A stretch of DNA of 25,037 bases from Elusimicrobiota bacterium (lineage in GTDB: Bacteria; Elusimicrobiota; UBA8919): NCBI GenBank assembly GCA_003452965.1, contig DMMW01000015.1, positions 14,281 to 39,317 of the forward strand, read 5' to 3'. Position numbers and translations under genes: made by a program. This document shows positions 13,109 to 20,875 of this stretch, one piece after another. The notes beneath the pieces were generated by a model that was given only the letters and a program-made list of their open reading frames with translations, did not search any database and had not been told where the DNA came from. The stretch's first letter is position 1, and every line of letters starts with the position of its first letter.

Positions 13109-14332
13109 ATGTTAAAATTGCGCAATATTTTATTATTAAGCAGTTTTTTTATTATTGCTTACTATCTACCGCTTACCGCGGAACTTAAAATTACGCCGGT
13201 AGCAAATATTTCTTTATTGGGTGGACAGTATTTTCTTGAAGGAGAAACGGATTCTTTTACCGGTAATGCGAATATTTTCTTTTCACCTGTTATTAATTTT
13301 TCTGAAAAGACGGCATTGCTTCCTATTTACCAGGGAATATATTCAGGTACAAAAGATGTAAAAGAGTTGGTTGGCGGTGGAACTTTAACAAGGAAGGTTT
13401 TAGATAATTCACTTACGTTAAAAGCGACACATAAAATATCAGATGATTTAAAAGCAAAAGTAAAAGTCGGTTATAAGATGGAATATTTACAGGAAACGGA
13501 AGATGAAGATAAGTTCGGGGATGGTTTATTTGATTATAATAGGATAATAGCAGGCATGGAAGGTGAAAAAGCATTGAACGAAAACTGGAACCTGCGTGCC
13601 GGATACGATTTTTATATAATGAGTTATCCTAATTATTCGTCATTGATAACTACATACCAGACATCAATAGATACCGCTACATATACGGAAATTTCGAAAA
13701 ATGCCGGTGAAGATGTGCTTGATTATTCAACACACGAATTGTTTTTTGAAACAATTCGGAGTTTTTCTGAAAAACTTTCAGGTAAAATAATATACGATAT
13801 TGCATACAAGAGTTTTAATGACCAAACAATTGTAAAAAGCGACGGAAGTTTTTCTTCAAGTAAAAGAAGTGATTTGGTTCATTTATTATCTTTCGGTATT
13901 TCTAATAAATTAGAAAAGGTAACTTTAAATATTGTTAATTCGGTGCAATACTATGATTCAAATCAGAATTCTTTTGATGCAAATAGAACACAGTATAATG
14001 CGAACTATTATGATTTTTTCCAAAATAATATTATGCCATCCTTAGTATTTTCAATATCAAAAAATGTCAGACTTAGTTTATGGTGGGATGTTGCATATAG
14101 AATGTATTTAAAGAGGCCTGCACAGAACGAAAGCGGTGAATATCAGGATTCAAAAATTTCACAAATAACAAATACGACAGGAACCAATTTGGTCATTCCG
14201 GTATATAAATCATTATCGTTAAATATAGCAGGAAGTTATAGAGATTCGTCTTCAAATAATAAGTATGAAGCCAATTACAGATATAATTATAATACGTCAA
14301 ATTACTTTGCTGGGATTAATTGGGAATACTAA
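13109..14332 (+). CDS. Outer-membrane beta-barrel protein, module 2
   Basis: A 407-residue predicted outer-membrane barrel, paralogous to the one at 10026. The signal peptide covers residues 1 to about 25 (core ILLLSSFFIIAYYLP). The mature part begins AELKITP. Shared blocks include LFDYNRIIAG and YPNYSSLI. It ends SNYFAGINWEY, an aromatic C-terminus typical of barrels. The ATG at 13109 follows CGGGGG (13095-13100). An in-frame ATG at 13049 lies inside the inverted 8-bp array and would add 20 residues before the signal peptide, so I reject it. No TTGACA promoter is seen between this gene and FecR-2, so the pair is probably one transcript reading through the array. Ligand unknown. Confidence 0.75.
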   Translation: MLKLRNILLLSSFFIIAYYLPLTAELKITPVANISLLGGQYFLEGETDSFTGNANIFFSPVINFSEKTALLPIYQGIYSGTKDVKELVGGGTLTRKVLDNSLTLKATHKISDDLKAKVKVGYKMEYLQETEDEDKFGDGLFDYNRIIAGMEGEKALNENWNLRAGYDFYIMSYPNYSSLITTYQTSIDTATYTEISKNAGEDVLDYSTHELFFETIRSFSEKLSGKIIYDIAYKSFNDQTIVKSDGSFSSSKRSDLVHLLSFGISNKLEKVTLNIVNSVQYYDSNQNSFDANRTQYNANYYDFFQNNIMPSLVFSISKNVRLSLWWDVAYRMYLKRPAQNESGEYQDSKISQITNTTGTNLVIPVYKSLSLNIAGSYRDSSSNNKYEANYRYNYNTSNYFAGINWEY

Positions 14333-14339
14333 AGAGGCA

Positions 14340-14388
14340 GAATACAGGATACAGAATACAGGATACAGAATACAGGATACAGGATACT
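14340..14388 (+). repeat. 7-bp tandem array, seven units of GRATACA
   Basis: GAATACA and GGATACA alternate from 14340 to 14381, followed by GGATACT (14382-14388), in exact 7-bp steps. A single stray GGATACA lies at 14452-14458. The array begins 7 bp after the preceding stop codon. No inverted partner is present. Confidence 0.9.
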
Positions 14389-14443
14389 CGCCACTTCCGC
14401 CACTGAACCTTCGGCGGACAAGAAACCGTCGGCGGAGTAGGCG
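14389..14443. repeat. GC-rich nested hairpins (CCGCC/GGCGG type)
   Basis: TCCGCC (14396-14401) pairs with GGCGGA (14413-14418), and a second GGCGGA at 14431-14436 could compete. The base composition is far above the local average. It directly follows the 7-bp array. Confidence 0.5.
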
Positions 14444-14507
14444 GGCAGGCAGGATACAAGTAAAAAAGTTATAAGTTAAAATTTTGAAAATTTAAAAATA
14501 AATAGAT

Positions 14508-14544
14508 TTAATCTGTGTAATCGGTCGTTAAAATCTGTGTAATC
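14508..14544 (+). repeat. Two 22-bp units with AATCTGTGTAATC core
   Basis: The cores at 14510-14522 and 14532-14544 are 22 bp apart, the same step as at 171/193 and 5137/5159. They end 20 bp before the -35 box of the next promoter. Confidence 0.8.
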
Positions 14545-14563
14545 AGAACTTATAAAAAAATAC

Positions 14564-14592
14564 TTGACAATTTTGAAAACATTCATTATAAA
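14564..14592 (+). promoter_or_regulatory. Promoter of the large secreted protein
   Basis: TTGACA (14564-14569), 17 bp, TATAAA (14587-14592). The start would be near 14599, giving a leader of about 44 nt to the ATG at 14643. Confidence 0.8.
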
Positions 14593-14642
14593 TATAAAGG
14601 TTGCTTTTTATAAGTATTATTAATGTCTTATTGGAGGATAAT

Positions 14643-17600
14643 ATGTTAAAGAAATATTCAAGTTTTATTGCCTTAATGTTGGTTTGTTCGCTTTTTTTTG
14701 TGAAATGTCTTTATTCAATAAATCTTACCGTTGATACGGGTGTAGAAGGTGCAATGGTAGCAGCTATGAATTTTGTTGATAATCAGCCCTCAAATAATTC
14801 TGTTTTTGGACTGACAGGTGTTGATGGCAGGGTGGTTTTAACAATACAACCAAACGTTAATTATATAGTGCATGCGACAAAACAGGGATATGCGCCAACA
14901 CTTAGAGACCAGATGTTTATGCAGAAAGCAGTTCCGGTTAATACTCCGATAGATAAGACTATTTCATTACTACTTACATCCATGGGTGCAACTGCAAGTG
15001 TAGGGCAGATTAAGGTGGGACTTGTTAATGTTTCTACAGGTGCCGCAATAATGGGCGATGTTAGAAATATGGCAACTAGCGAATCCGCAGCGTTTGTATT
15101 AGGGTATCTTGACAGTTCTCTAAGTTATACTTCAACTAATTATATTTATATAAATAATGTTCCACCTGCCGATGTAAATAAATATGTAATAAATATATTT
15201 TCTCCAAAAGATAATAAAGCACTAAATAAGCAAATACCTGATGCTATCGCAGCAGGTGGAGAAGTTACGGTATTTATGGATTTTGCGAATCGTGAAGCAA
15301 TGGCTGCCCAGACGCAGGATACAGGAGTTACACCGGAAGGTAATCTTGCTTTTGAGGGCGTAGTCGTTGATACAAATAGCGCCGGAATTCCAAATTTCAA
15401 TGTAAGATTGGAAGGTAGGGCAGAAGGGTCAGGTTCACCGGATTGTCAGTTTCAAACACAAACGGATACAAACGGAAGGTTTACTTTCTATAATGTCCCT
15501 ACGGGTAAATATTATGAAATAAATGTCAATGGTTTCGGATATTCGGGTGTATTTGATTTTCCAAGGTCAATGGGTGGTGATCAACAGGACAGCCCCCCGG
15601 TTTGCGGTTACTTGTATGACGGTTCACATAAGATAGTAGTACCCTATGACCCGTATAATACGTATGGTGCGCCGGTAATGAATTATGGCGCAAATCATAC
15701 CAAGTATGAACTTACGGCTATTAACGGTCGTTTGGACGGTGTAGTAAAGATAGGTGGAACTCCACTTCCTTTTGCAGAAGTCATGCTTAATAGTGATGGC
15801 GATTTGTGGCAGGGTTATGATATGTATGCATCTACAAGAGATAATTTTGGGCTATTCTCTCCAACGAATGCACGAATAAGAACAGGTAGTGACGGAACTT
15901 TTAGTTTAGTAGGAGTATCTCCGGGAAATCTGCAACTTTCTATCAATTCGGATCTTTTAGGAACGCAGTTTATATATAATTTTAACGGTGATTGGAATGC
16001 CAGAGATATTGATAATATGACGAGAATTCGTGGCGGCGATGATAAGAGGGTTGTAGTTTCTACCGAAGCACCGGCGAGTGCCGCTCAAGCGTTATGGTCT
16101 GTTTATTGTTCATCAGGTGGTAGATTGCCTTCAGTATCCTATCCTAATCGGATAACAATAAATATTCAAACTGGTGGAGAGACTACTTGTACAATTAAAG
16201 GTACTATAAAATTTCTTGACGATTCGGTTGTTTATTCCACAAATCCGGTTGTTGTTATTGCAAGAGAGCAATTTATGGGTGATTGGGCTAATCATAAATC
16301 AAAATCACAATTTCAGACTATTTCAGGAACTTTTGCAAAAGGTAGTACTACTGAATATTCAATCAGTGTAGCATCAGGTACTCAATATTTTATTGATGTT
16401 CAGTCAGAATATTTAGGAATTGTTAATAGAATGGATTCTCAGGCAAATTTCACAGGGGTGGAAACAGGTGAGAAAATTTTTGATTTTGCATTGTCACCTG
16501 CCGGCAAGATAAAAGGTGTTGTTCGTATGCCCGATGGTACTATTTTTAAACCTGTTTTTATGAATTATAATACACAAGGCAGACGCATTAATATTCAAGC
16601 ACGTTCTAATACCAGTGGTGGTGGATGTTCAATTCCTGAATCAGGTATGTTTGAATTAACAGGACTGGTTTCAGGTTTATATAATGTTACAATTTGGGGA
16701 GAAGGTCCTGCATATTACTGGCCAAGGACTATTACTATTAAAGATGTAATGGTTTCTGCAAATAAAGATACTTATTTGGAAATTCCGCTTCCAAGTGCTG
16801 CAAAGTGCGAAGCCATAGCGCCGACAATGCCGCAAATGCCTGCAGGAACAACCGGTTATTATTACATAGTTGGATTCCCTTCAGACCAGGTTCTAACCGG
16901 AAAAAAGATAGATTTAATTATGGAAAGTGATTCCGACACACCTATTTCATTTAATTATCGGATTTCAAAAATAACCAGTCAAGGTACTTGGCAGCCGACG
17001 CTTGCGGTTCCAGGAAGATATAATTTATATTTAATAAAATATGAGCTGTTTGGTGATCCAAATGCTCCCCCACCTTCACAAATGGAAATTGAAGAAGGTA
17101 GACCAATGACATCTAATCATCAGACGATAACAGTTATTTCACAGGCGAAGAATGTTGAAATTAAGTATGATTTTTTACAACCGAATGCAACTACATATAT
17201 TCCTTTTGAAGGTGCTGTAACTGGTAAGGGAAAATTGACCGGTACAATCAAAGGAGAAAATATTTTTACAATAAGCAATTTTGAAAAGATTGGTAAAGAA
17301 GGAATGGAAACAGCATTAAGATATATACCAACCGTAATGCTTTATGATATTTCAGGTAACTGGCGTGGATTTTCAGGTGCGAGACCACCAACAGAAAATA
17401 TAAGGAAATGGAAAACATTTTTTGAACATCCGGACGAAGTAACTAAAAAGGCATTAGCAGATTCACCAGGCAATTATTATATTGACATGCTTCCACCAGG
17501 TAAATATATTATGATTGCAGAAACACCAAATTATCCGCCGTTTATGAAAGAAGTTGTTATCTATTCAACTGCAACTACAACACTTGATTTAGATTTTGAT

Positions 17601-19439
17601 ACAGCGGTAGGTTCTGGTATTTCAATTTCAGGTGCTATTACATCGACTGACAATATTAAATTGGAAGGTGTGGAGGTTTCATTAATTCATAAGTCTGTTG
17701 ATAAATATACTACGACGGACAGTAGCGGTAATTATAAGTTGACCGGGCTTCCTAAAGGTATTTACAAGATATTAGTATCCGCTCCCGGTTATGCATTAAC
17801 GGGTGATAAGATAGGCTTGAATGATGATTTGAAAAATGAAGATTTTCAACTTACTAAGGCAGATGCACAATTAAACGGTGTAGTATATTCTCAGAAACTG
17901 CCTTTTGCAAAGACCATTGCCAATGCAAAAATAGCCTGTTATGACGAAACATATAATACTCAAAATCCTACAAAGTATTTACCGGTTTATAAAGCAAAAA
18001 CAAACAAAAACGGCGAATACTATATTTCTAACCTAATAGCAGGACATATCTACAAAATATATGTTATGTATCCCGGTAAGATAGTTGAATATGTAGAAAA
18101 GACACCGGTTGCAGGCGATAATATACAAGATTTTGAATTAAAATCCTTGCCGCCTAAACTGAAAATCATAGTTAAAAAGACAGAAGATCCGAGAAAGTTT
18201 TTATTCTTATTTGAATCACCAAAAAAATTAGTTGCACCACCTGAATGTTGGTACAATATTGGTGATAGCTATGACGATGCAAAAGCAACACAAGGGCTTC
18301 CTCTTAGCGGACCGAACAACACATACTCATTGTATGTAAAACTTCTGGACATAAGTTTGAATCAAAGTTATAATATGAGAGTCATATCTGATGACGGATC
18401 AGGTACTAAATATACTGAAGACATAAGATTTGGTGGTAATGTAATGCGTCAAGCAAAGAAAGAAGTAGCCGAGGGTATCGCCGAGGGTGATAATGTCAAT
18501 ATTGACGAACTTGGTGAAGATAATACTCAGGTTGATATGGATGCCGGTTCATTAACAGCTACTGAGACTAGTGCTTCTTCTCCCGGTAGGGGTGCTCCTT
18601 CATTTGCAATAGGTGGTTTTTCATCCAACATCCCCTCATTCAAATTACAGGGAACCGATGATTCGCTAGCATCTCAACTTGTAAATATTATAGAGGATGT
18701 GGTTGCAAGCGATGTTTATCAGGTTGATTTAGCAGACGCACAAATGAATAAATCCATTACATTGACACTTAATTACGATAAAGAAAAAGTATCTGAAGGT
18801 GATCTTGAAAAACTAAAACTTTATCAGTATAATTCTGAGAATCGTGTTTGGGAATTGGTACCGGGTGTGAAAACAACGGATCCTGTATCTGGAACAGTGT
18901 CTATTGGTGTTGATTCAATTACTGAAGCGTATAAATCAACAAGTACATCAACCCGGCTTGCCGGCAAAGCGATTATTTCAAACGGTAGGTTCGTTGTTAA
19001 TCGTGCGGCTGCTACATCTCAAACCGGAATATTTGCATTATTTAAATCGCAACCGCCAACCAATGTAGCTTGGACAGGTGAGTTCGATATATTTAATTTT
19101 CCAAATCCATTTAATTTAAAGGATAAGACAGTAACATTAACAAATGGTGGAGCACTTGGATTGAATCTGTCTACCAGAGGAACAATAATAAAATATTGTT
19201 TACCGAGTTCGCTTGGTAGTTCAGTACATGCAAAATTTTATATCTATAACATAGCGGGTGAACTTGTAAGAGAAATAGATGACGGTATACGTTCCGGTGG
19301 TTACGTTTACTATCTTGATTGGGACGGTAAGAATGATAGTGGTGACGATTGTGCATCAGGCGTATATTTCCTGATAGCGAAAGCAGGTAATAAGACGATA
19401 AATAAACGCAAACCATTTAAATTAGCAATAGTAAAATAG
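14643..19439 (+). CDS. Large secreted protein: carboxypeptidase-like repeats plus FlgD-like sorting domain
   Basis: A 1598-residue exported protein, the largest here. After a signal peptide (residues 1 to about 25) come several carboxypeptidase-regulatory-like beta-sandwich domains, roughly at 25-85, 237-302, 364-436, 516-600, 622-690, 994-1055 and 1076-1155. They are marked by G-x-(V/I) openings, TDTNGRFTFYNVPTGKY, TDSSGNYKLTGLPKGIY and similar motifs. Around 1360-1470 is a ZU5-like beta domain (LTLNYDKEKVSEGDLEKLKL). The last ~115 residues are a FlgD-Ig/type IX-like C-terminal domain: FPNPFN, IYNIAGELV, DWDGKNDSGDDCASGVYF. This predicts secretion to, or anchoring at, the surface. The ATG at 14643 follows GGAGG (14633-14637). 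A PorV-like gene follows at 19557. Ligand unknown. Confidence 0.88.
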   Translation: MLKKYSSFIALMLVCSLFFVKCLYSINLTVDTGVEGAMVAAMNFVDNQPSNNSVFGLTGVDGRVVLTIQPNVNYIVHATKQGYAPTLRDQMFMQKAVPVNTPIDKTISLLLTSMGATASVGQIKVGLVNVSTGAAIMGDVRNMATSESAAFVLGYLDSSLSYTSTNYIYINNVPPADVNKYVINIFSPKDNKALNKQIPDAIAAGGEVTVFMDFANREAMAAQTQDTGVTPEGNLAFEGVVVDTNSAGIPNFNVRLEGRAEGSGSPDCQFQTQTDTNGRFTFYNVPTGKYYEINVNGFGYSGVFDFPRSMGGDQQDSPPVCGYLYDGSHKIVVPYDPYNTYGAPVMNYGANHTKYELTAINGRLDGVVKIGGTPLPFAEVMLNSDGDLWQGYDMYASTRDNFGLFSPTNARIRTGSDGTFSLVGVSPGNLQLSINSDLLGTQFIYNFNGDWNARDIDNMTRIRGGDDKRVVVSTEAPASAAQALWSVYCSSGGRLPSVSYPNRITINIQTGGETTCTIKGTIKFLDDSVVYSTNPVVVIAREQFMGDWANHKSKSQFQTISGTFAKGSTTEYSISVASGTQYFIDVQSEYLGIVNRMDSQANFTGVETGEKIFDFALSPAGKIKGVVRMPDGTIFKPVFMNYNTQGRRINIQARSNTSGGGCSIPESGMFELTGLVSGLYNVTIWGEGPAYYWPRTITIKDVMVSANKDTYLEIPLPSAAKCEAIAPTMPQMPAGTTGYYYIVGFPSDQVLTGKKIDLIMESDSDTPISFNYRISKITSQGTWQPTLAVPGRYNLYLIKYELFGDPNAPPPSQMEIEEGRPMTSNHQTITVISQAKNVEIKYDFLQPNATTYIPFEGAVTGKGKLTGTIKGENIFTISNFEKIGKEGMETALRYIPTVMLYDISGNWRGFSGARPPTENIRKWKTFFEHPDEVTKKALADSPGNYYIDMLPPGKYIMIAETPNYPPFMKEVVIYSTATTTLDLDFDTAVGSGISISGAITSTDNIKLEGVEVSLIHKSVDKYTTTDSSGNYKLTGLPKGIYKILVSAPGYALTGDKIGLNDDLKNEDFQLTKADAQLNGVVYSQKLPFAKTIANAKIACYDETYNTQNPTKYLPVYKAKTNKNGEYYISNLIAGHIYKIYVMYPGKIVEYVEKTPVAGDNIQDFELKSLPPKLKIIVKKTEDPRKFLFLFESPKKLVAPPECWYNIGDSYDDAKATQGLPLSGPNNTYSLYVKLLDISLNQSYNMRVISDDGSGTKYTEDIRFGGNVMRQAKKEVAEGIAEGDNVNIDELGEDNTQVDMDAGSLTATETSASSPGRGAPSFAIGGFSSNIPSFKLQGTDDSLASQLVNIIEDVVASDVYQVDLADAQMNKSITLTLNYDKEKVSEGDLEKLKLYQYNSENRVWELVPGVKTTDPVSGTVSIGVDSITEAYKSTSTSTRLAGKAIISNGRFVVNRAAATSQTGIFALFKSQPPTNVAWTGEFDIFNFPNPFNLKDKTVTLTNGGALGLNLSTRGTIIKYCLPSSLGSSVHAKFYIYNIAGELVREIDDGIRSGGYVYYLDWDGKNDSGDDCASGVYFLIAKAGNKTINKRKPFKLAIVK

Positions 19440-19441
19440 TT

Positions 19442-19542
19442 ATAGAGTTTATTGGGTTATAGAGTTGTTGTATTTATTAGGTATATAGAGTTGAAATCCT
19501 TTAACTCTATAACGCTATAACGCTAAAACTCTATGAACTCAA
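19442..19542. repeat. Inverted arrays with unit ATAGAGTT / AACTCTAT
   Basis: Left side: exact ATAGAGTT copies at 19442, 19459 and 19485, with degenerate units between at steps of 8-9 bp. Right side: AACTCTAT, AACGCTAT, AACGCTAA, AACTCTAT and GAACTCAA at 19503, 19511, 19519, 19527 and 19535, in strict 8-bp register. The two inner units form a perfect 8-bp stem around a 10-nt loop. It fills nearly the whole gap between the large cargo gene and the PorV-like gene. Confidence 0.8.
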
Positions 19543-19556
19543 CTATGGGGGTAATT

Positions 19557-20477
19557 ATGAAGAAAATTTTTGCAGGTGTAGTTTGTTTTCTTTTTCTATG
19601 TAGTCTATCTTTTGCAAAAGGTGTTGGTTCTACTGGTGCGCAGTTTTTAAAAATTGGTATGGGTGCACGTCCTCTTGCTATGGCGGGCGCATTTGGAGCA
19701 GTAGCCGATGACATCAATGCTATAAATTATAATCCGGCATCTTTAACACGTATTGAAAAGAAGGAAGTATCTGCTACATATTTAAAATATTTTGAAGATG
19801 TTAACGCCGGTTTTATAGGGTATGCTGGGATTTTGGCTGAAAAACATTATATAGGTGCAGGACTCACTTATTTGCAGGTAACAGATATAGAAAAGCGGGA
19901 CTTAAATGAAACAAAACTCGGTGATTTTGGTGCAACGGACATGGCTTTGTCATTGTGTTATGCCAGAAAAGATATTGCCGATTCCTTGCTTAAAGATCTT
20001 TCCGTTGGCGGTAACTTGAAAATAATCAACCAGAAAATTGATACCGATACTGCGTTTACCGTTGCATTGGATATTTCTGCATATTATCCGGCAGATGAAA
20101 AATTGTCTTTGGTTATGAATATACAGAACATAAGTTACGGTATTAAATTTGATGAAGAGACCGATCCACTTCCTTTGAATATAAAAGTGGGCGCAGCTTA
20201 TAAGTTAATAAAAGACTTAACTGTTGCATGCGATTTGGATGAATATATAGTTGATAATAAATTGTATGCATCTATAGGTGCGGAATATACGGTTAAAGAG
20301 GTACTAGCATTACGTAGCGGTTATAGATTTGGTTATGATACCGACTCGCTCGGCGGTTTAGCCGGGCTTGGAGCCGGTGCCGGATTCAAATTTTGGGGTT
20401 TGACAGTTGACTATGCCTTTGTTCCATTCGGCGATTTAGGTGATACCCACAGAGTATCCTTCGCCGCCAAGTTCTAA
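19557..20477 (+). CDS. PorV/PorQ-like outer-membrane protein (second copy)
   Basis: A 306-residue UPF0164/PorV-PorQ family barrel. The signal peptide covers residues 1 to about 21 (ending LSFAKG). Family blocks: TGAQFLKIGMGARPLAMAG, then DDINAINYNPASL, and near the end DYAFVPFGDLGDTHRVSF with C-terminal KF. The start ATG 19557 follows GGGGGT (19547-19552). An in-frame ATG at 19533 lies inside the inverted array and lacks a ribosome site. It directly follows the 1598-residue protein with the C-terminal sorting-like domain and has no promoter of its own, so the two may be cotranscribed. I infer that it serves as the outer-membrane shuttle or pore partner for that cargo. A region of hairpins and gene fragments follows. 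Confidence 0.9.
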   Translation: MKKIFAGVVCFLFLCSLSFAKGVGSTGAQFLKIGMGARPLAMAGAFGAVADDINAINYNPASLTRIEKKEVSATYLKYFEDVNAGFIGYAGILAEKHYIGAGLTYLQVTDIEKRDLNETKLGDFGATDMALSLCYARKDIADSLLKDLSVGGNLKIINQKIDTDTAFTVALDISAYYPADEKLSLVMNIQNISYGIKFDEETDPLPLNIKVGAAYKLIKDLTVACDLDEYIVDNKLYASIGAEYTVKEVLALRSGYRFGYDTDSLGGLAGLGAGAGFKFWGLTVDYAFVPFGDLGDTHRVSFAAKF

Positions 20478-20486
20478 CGCGCGGAG

Positions 20487-20657
20487 GTCGGACCTACTGG
20501 ACCGACTGAGCACGTTATCCCGACTACCCGAAATAAAATAAGGTCGGGATAAGCGCGCTTGTTCACCGTGGCGGGGAGTTCGGACCCACTGGACCGAACG
20601 AGTATATTACCCCGAAGCATATCCTGAAAATTTCGACACAATAGCGGAGAAATTTTC
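20487..20657. repeat. Two-unit structured repeat with paired hairpins
   Basis: Two direct copies (20489-20523 and 20581-20615) match at 28 of 35 positions. Each begins with a hairpin around a GGACC-type core: GTCGG/CCGAC (20487-20506) and GTTCGG/CCGAAC (20578-20599). The stems differ in sequence but keep pairing. Each is followed by a longer stem: TTATCCCGAC/GTCGGGATAA (20515-20524 with 20543-20552) and GAAAATTTC/GAAATTTTC (20626-20634 with 20649-20657). The region is more GC-rich than its surroundings. It could be a structured RNA, a repeat element, or coincidence within a decayed gene. Confidence 0.5.
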
Positions 20658-20709
20658 GGATGCCCATGCAAGGGGAACATTTATAGAATCTGATATATGC
20701 GGATATTAA
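20542..20709 (+). pseudogene. Possible 3' fragment of an unknown gene
   Basis: This frame is open from 20542 (a stop codon lies just before) to TAA at 20707-20709 and has no good start. The last ~35 residues read like real protein (WTERVYYPEAYPENFDTIAE, then KFSDAHARGTFIESDICGY). I do not recognise the family. It overlaps the start of the next small frame by 13 nt, as operon neighbours often do, so the pair may be a relic junction of two genes. The alternative is chance coding across the hairpin repeat. Confidence 0.3.
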
Positions 20710-20816
20710 AGCTGATTAACAGAAATATTTCTCTTGTAACAATCATGTCAATCTGCCATATCGGGACAGTATTTTCTTCCGACATACAGTTGGTGCTCCA
20801 AAAAAAAACAGCTTGA
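20697..20816 (+). pseudogene. Possible 5' fragment of a secreted-protein gene (39 codons)
   Basis: The ATG at 20697 opens a 39-residue frame that looks like a signal peptide and early mature region (LKLINRNISLVTIMSICHIG, then TVFSSDIQLVL). It ends at a TGA inside the -35 box of the next promoter. No convincing ribosome site precedes it. It may be a truncated gene start left by a deletion, or a small secreted peptide. Confidence 0.3.
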
Positions 20817-20841
20817 CAAATTTTGTTTTTTACTATAAAAT
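20813..20841 (+). promoter_or_regulatory. Promoter of the Asp-box protein gene
   Basis: TTGACA (20813-20818), 17 bp, TAAAAT (20836-20841). An A9 tract lies just upstream. The transcript would start near 20848. Confidence 0.75.
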
Positions 20842-20875
20842 TACTTTAGTATTTAATTTTTTTTATGGAGGAACT

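Noticed and set aside
14265..14474. Arginine-rich reading frame across the 7-bp array and hairpins
   Set aside because: It overlaps the end of the barrel gene in another frame and its composition is dictated by the repeats; there is no ribosome site.
20474..20680. A minus-strand frame of 68 codons over the hairpin patch
   Set aside because: Its composition follows the palindromic repeats, no ribosome site or promoter is visible, and the plus-strand fragments look more protein-like.
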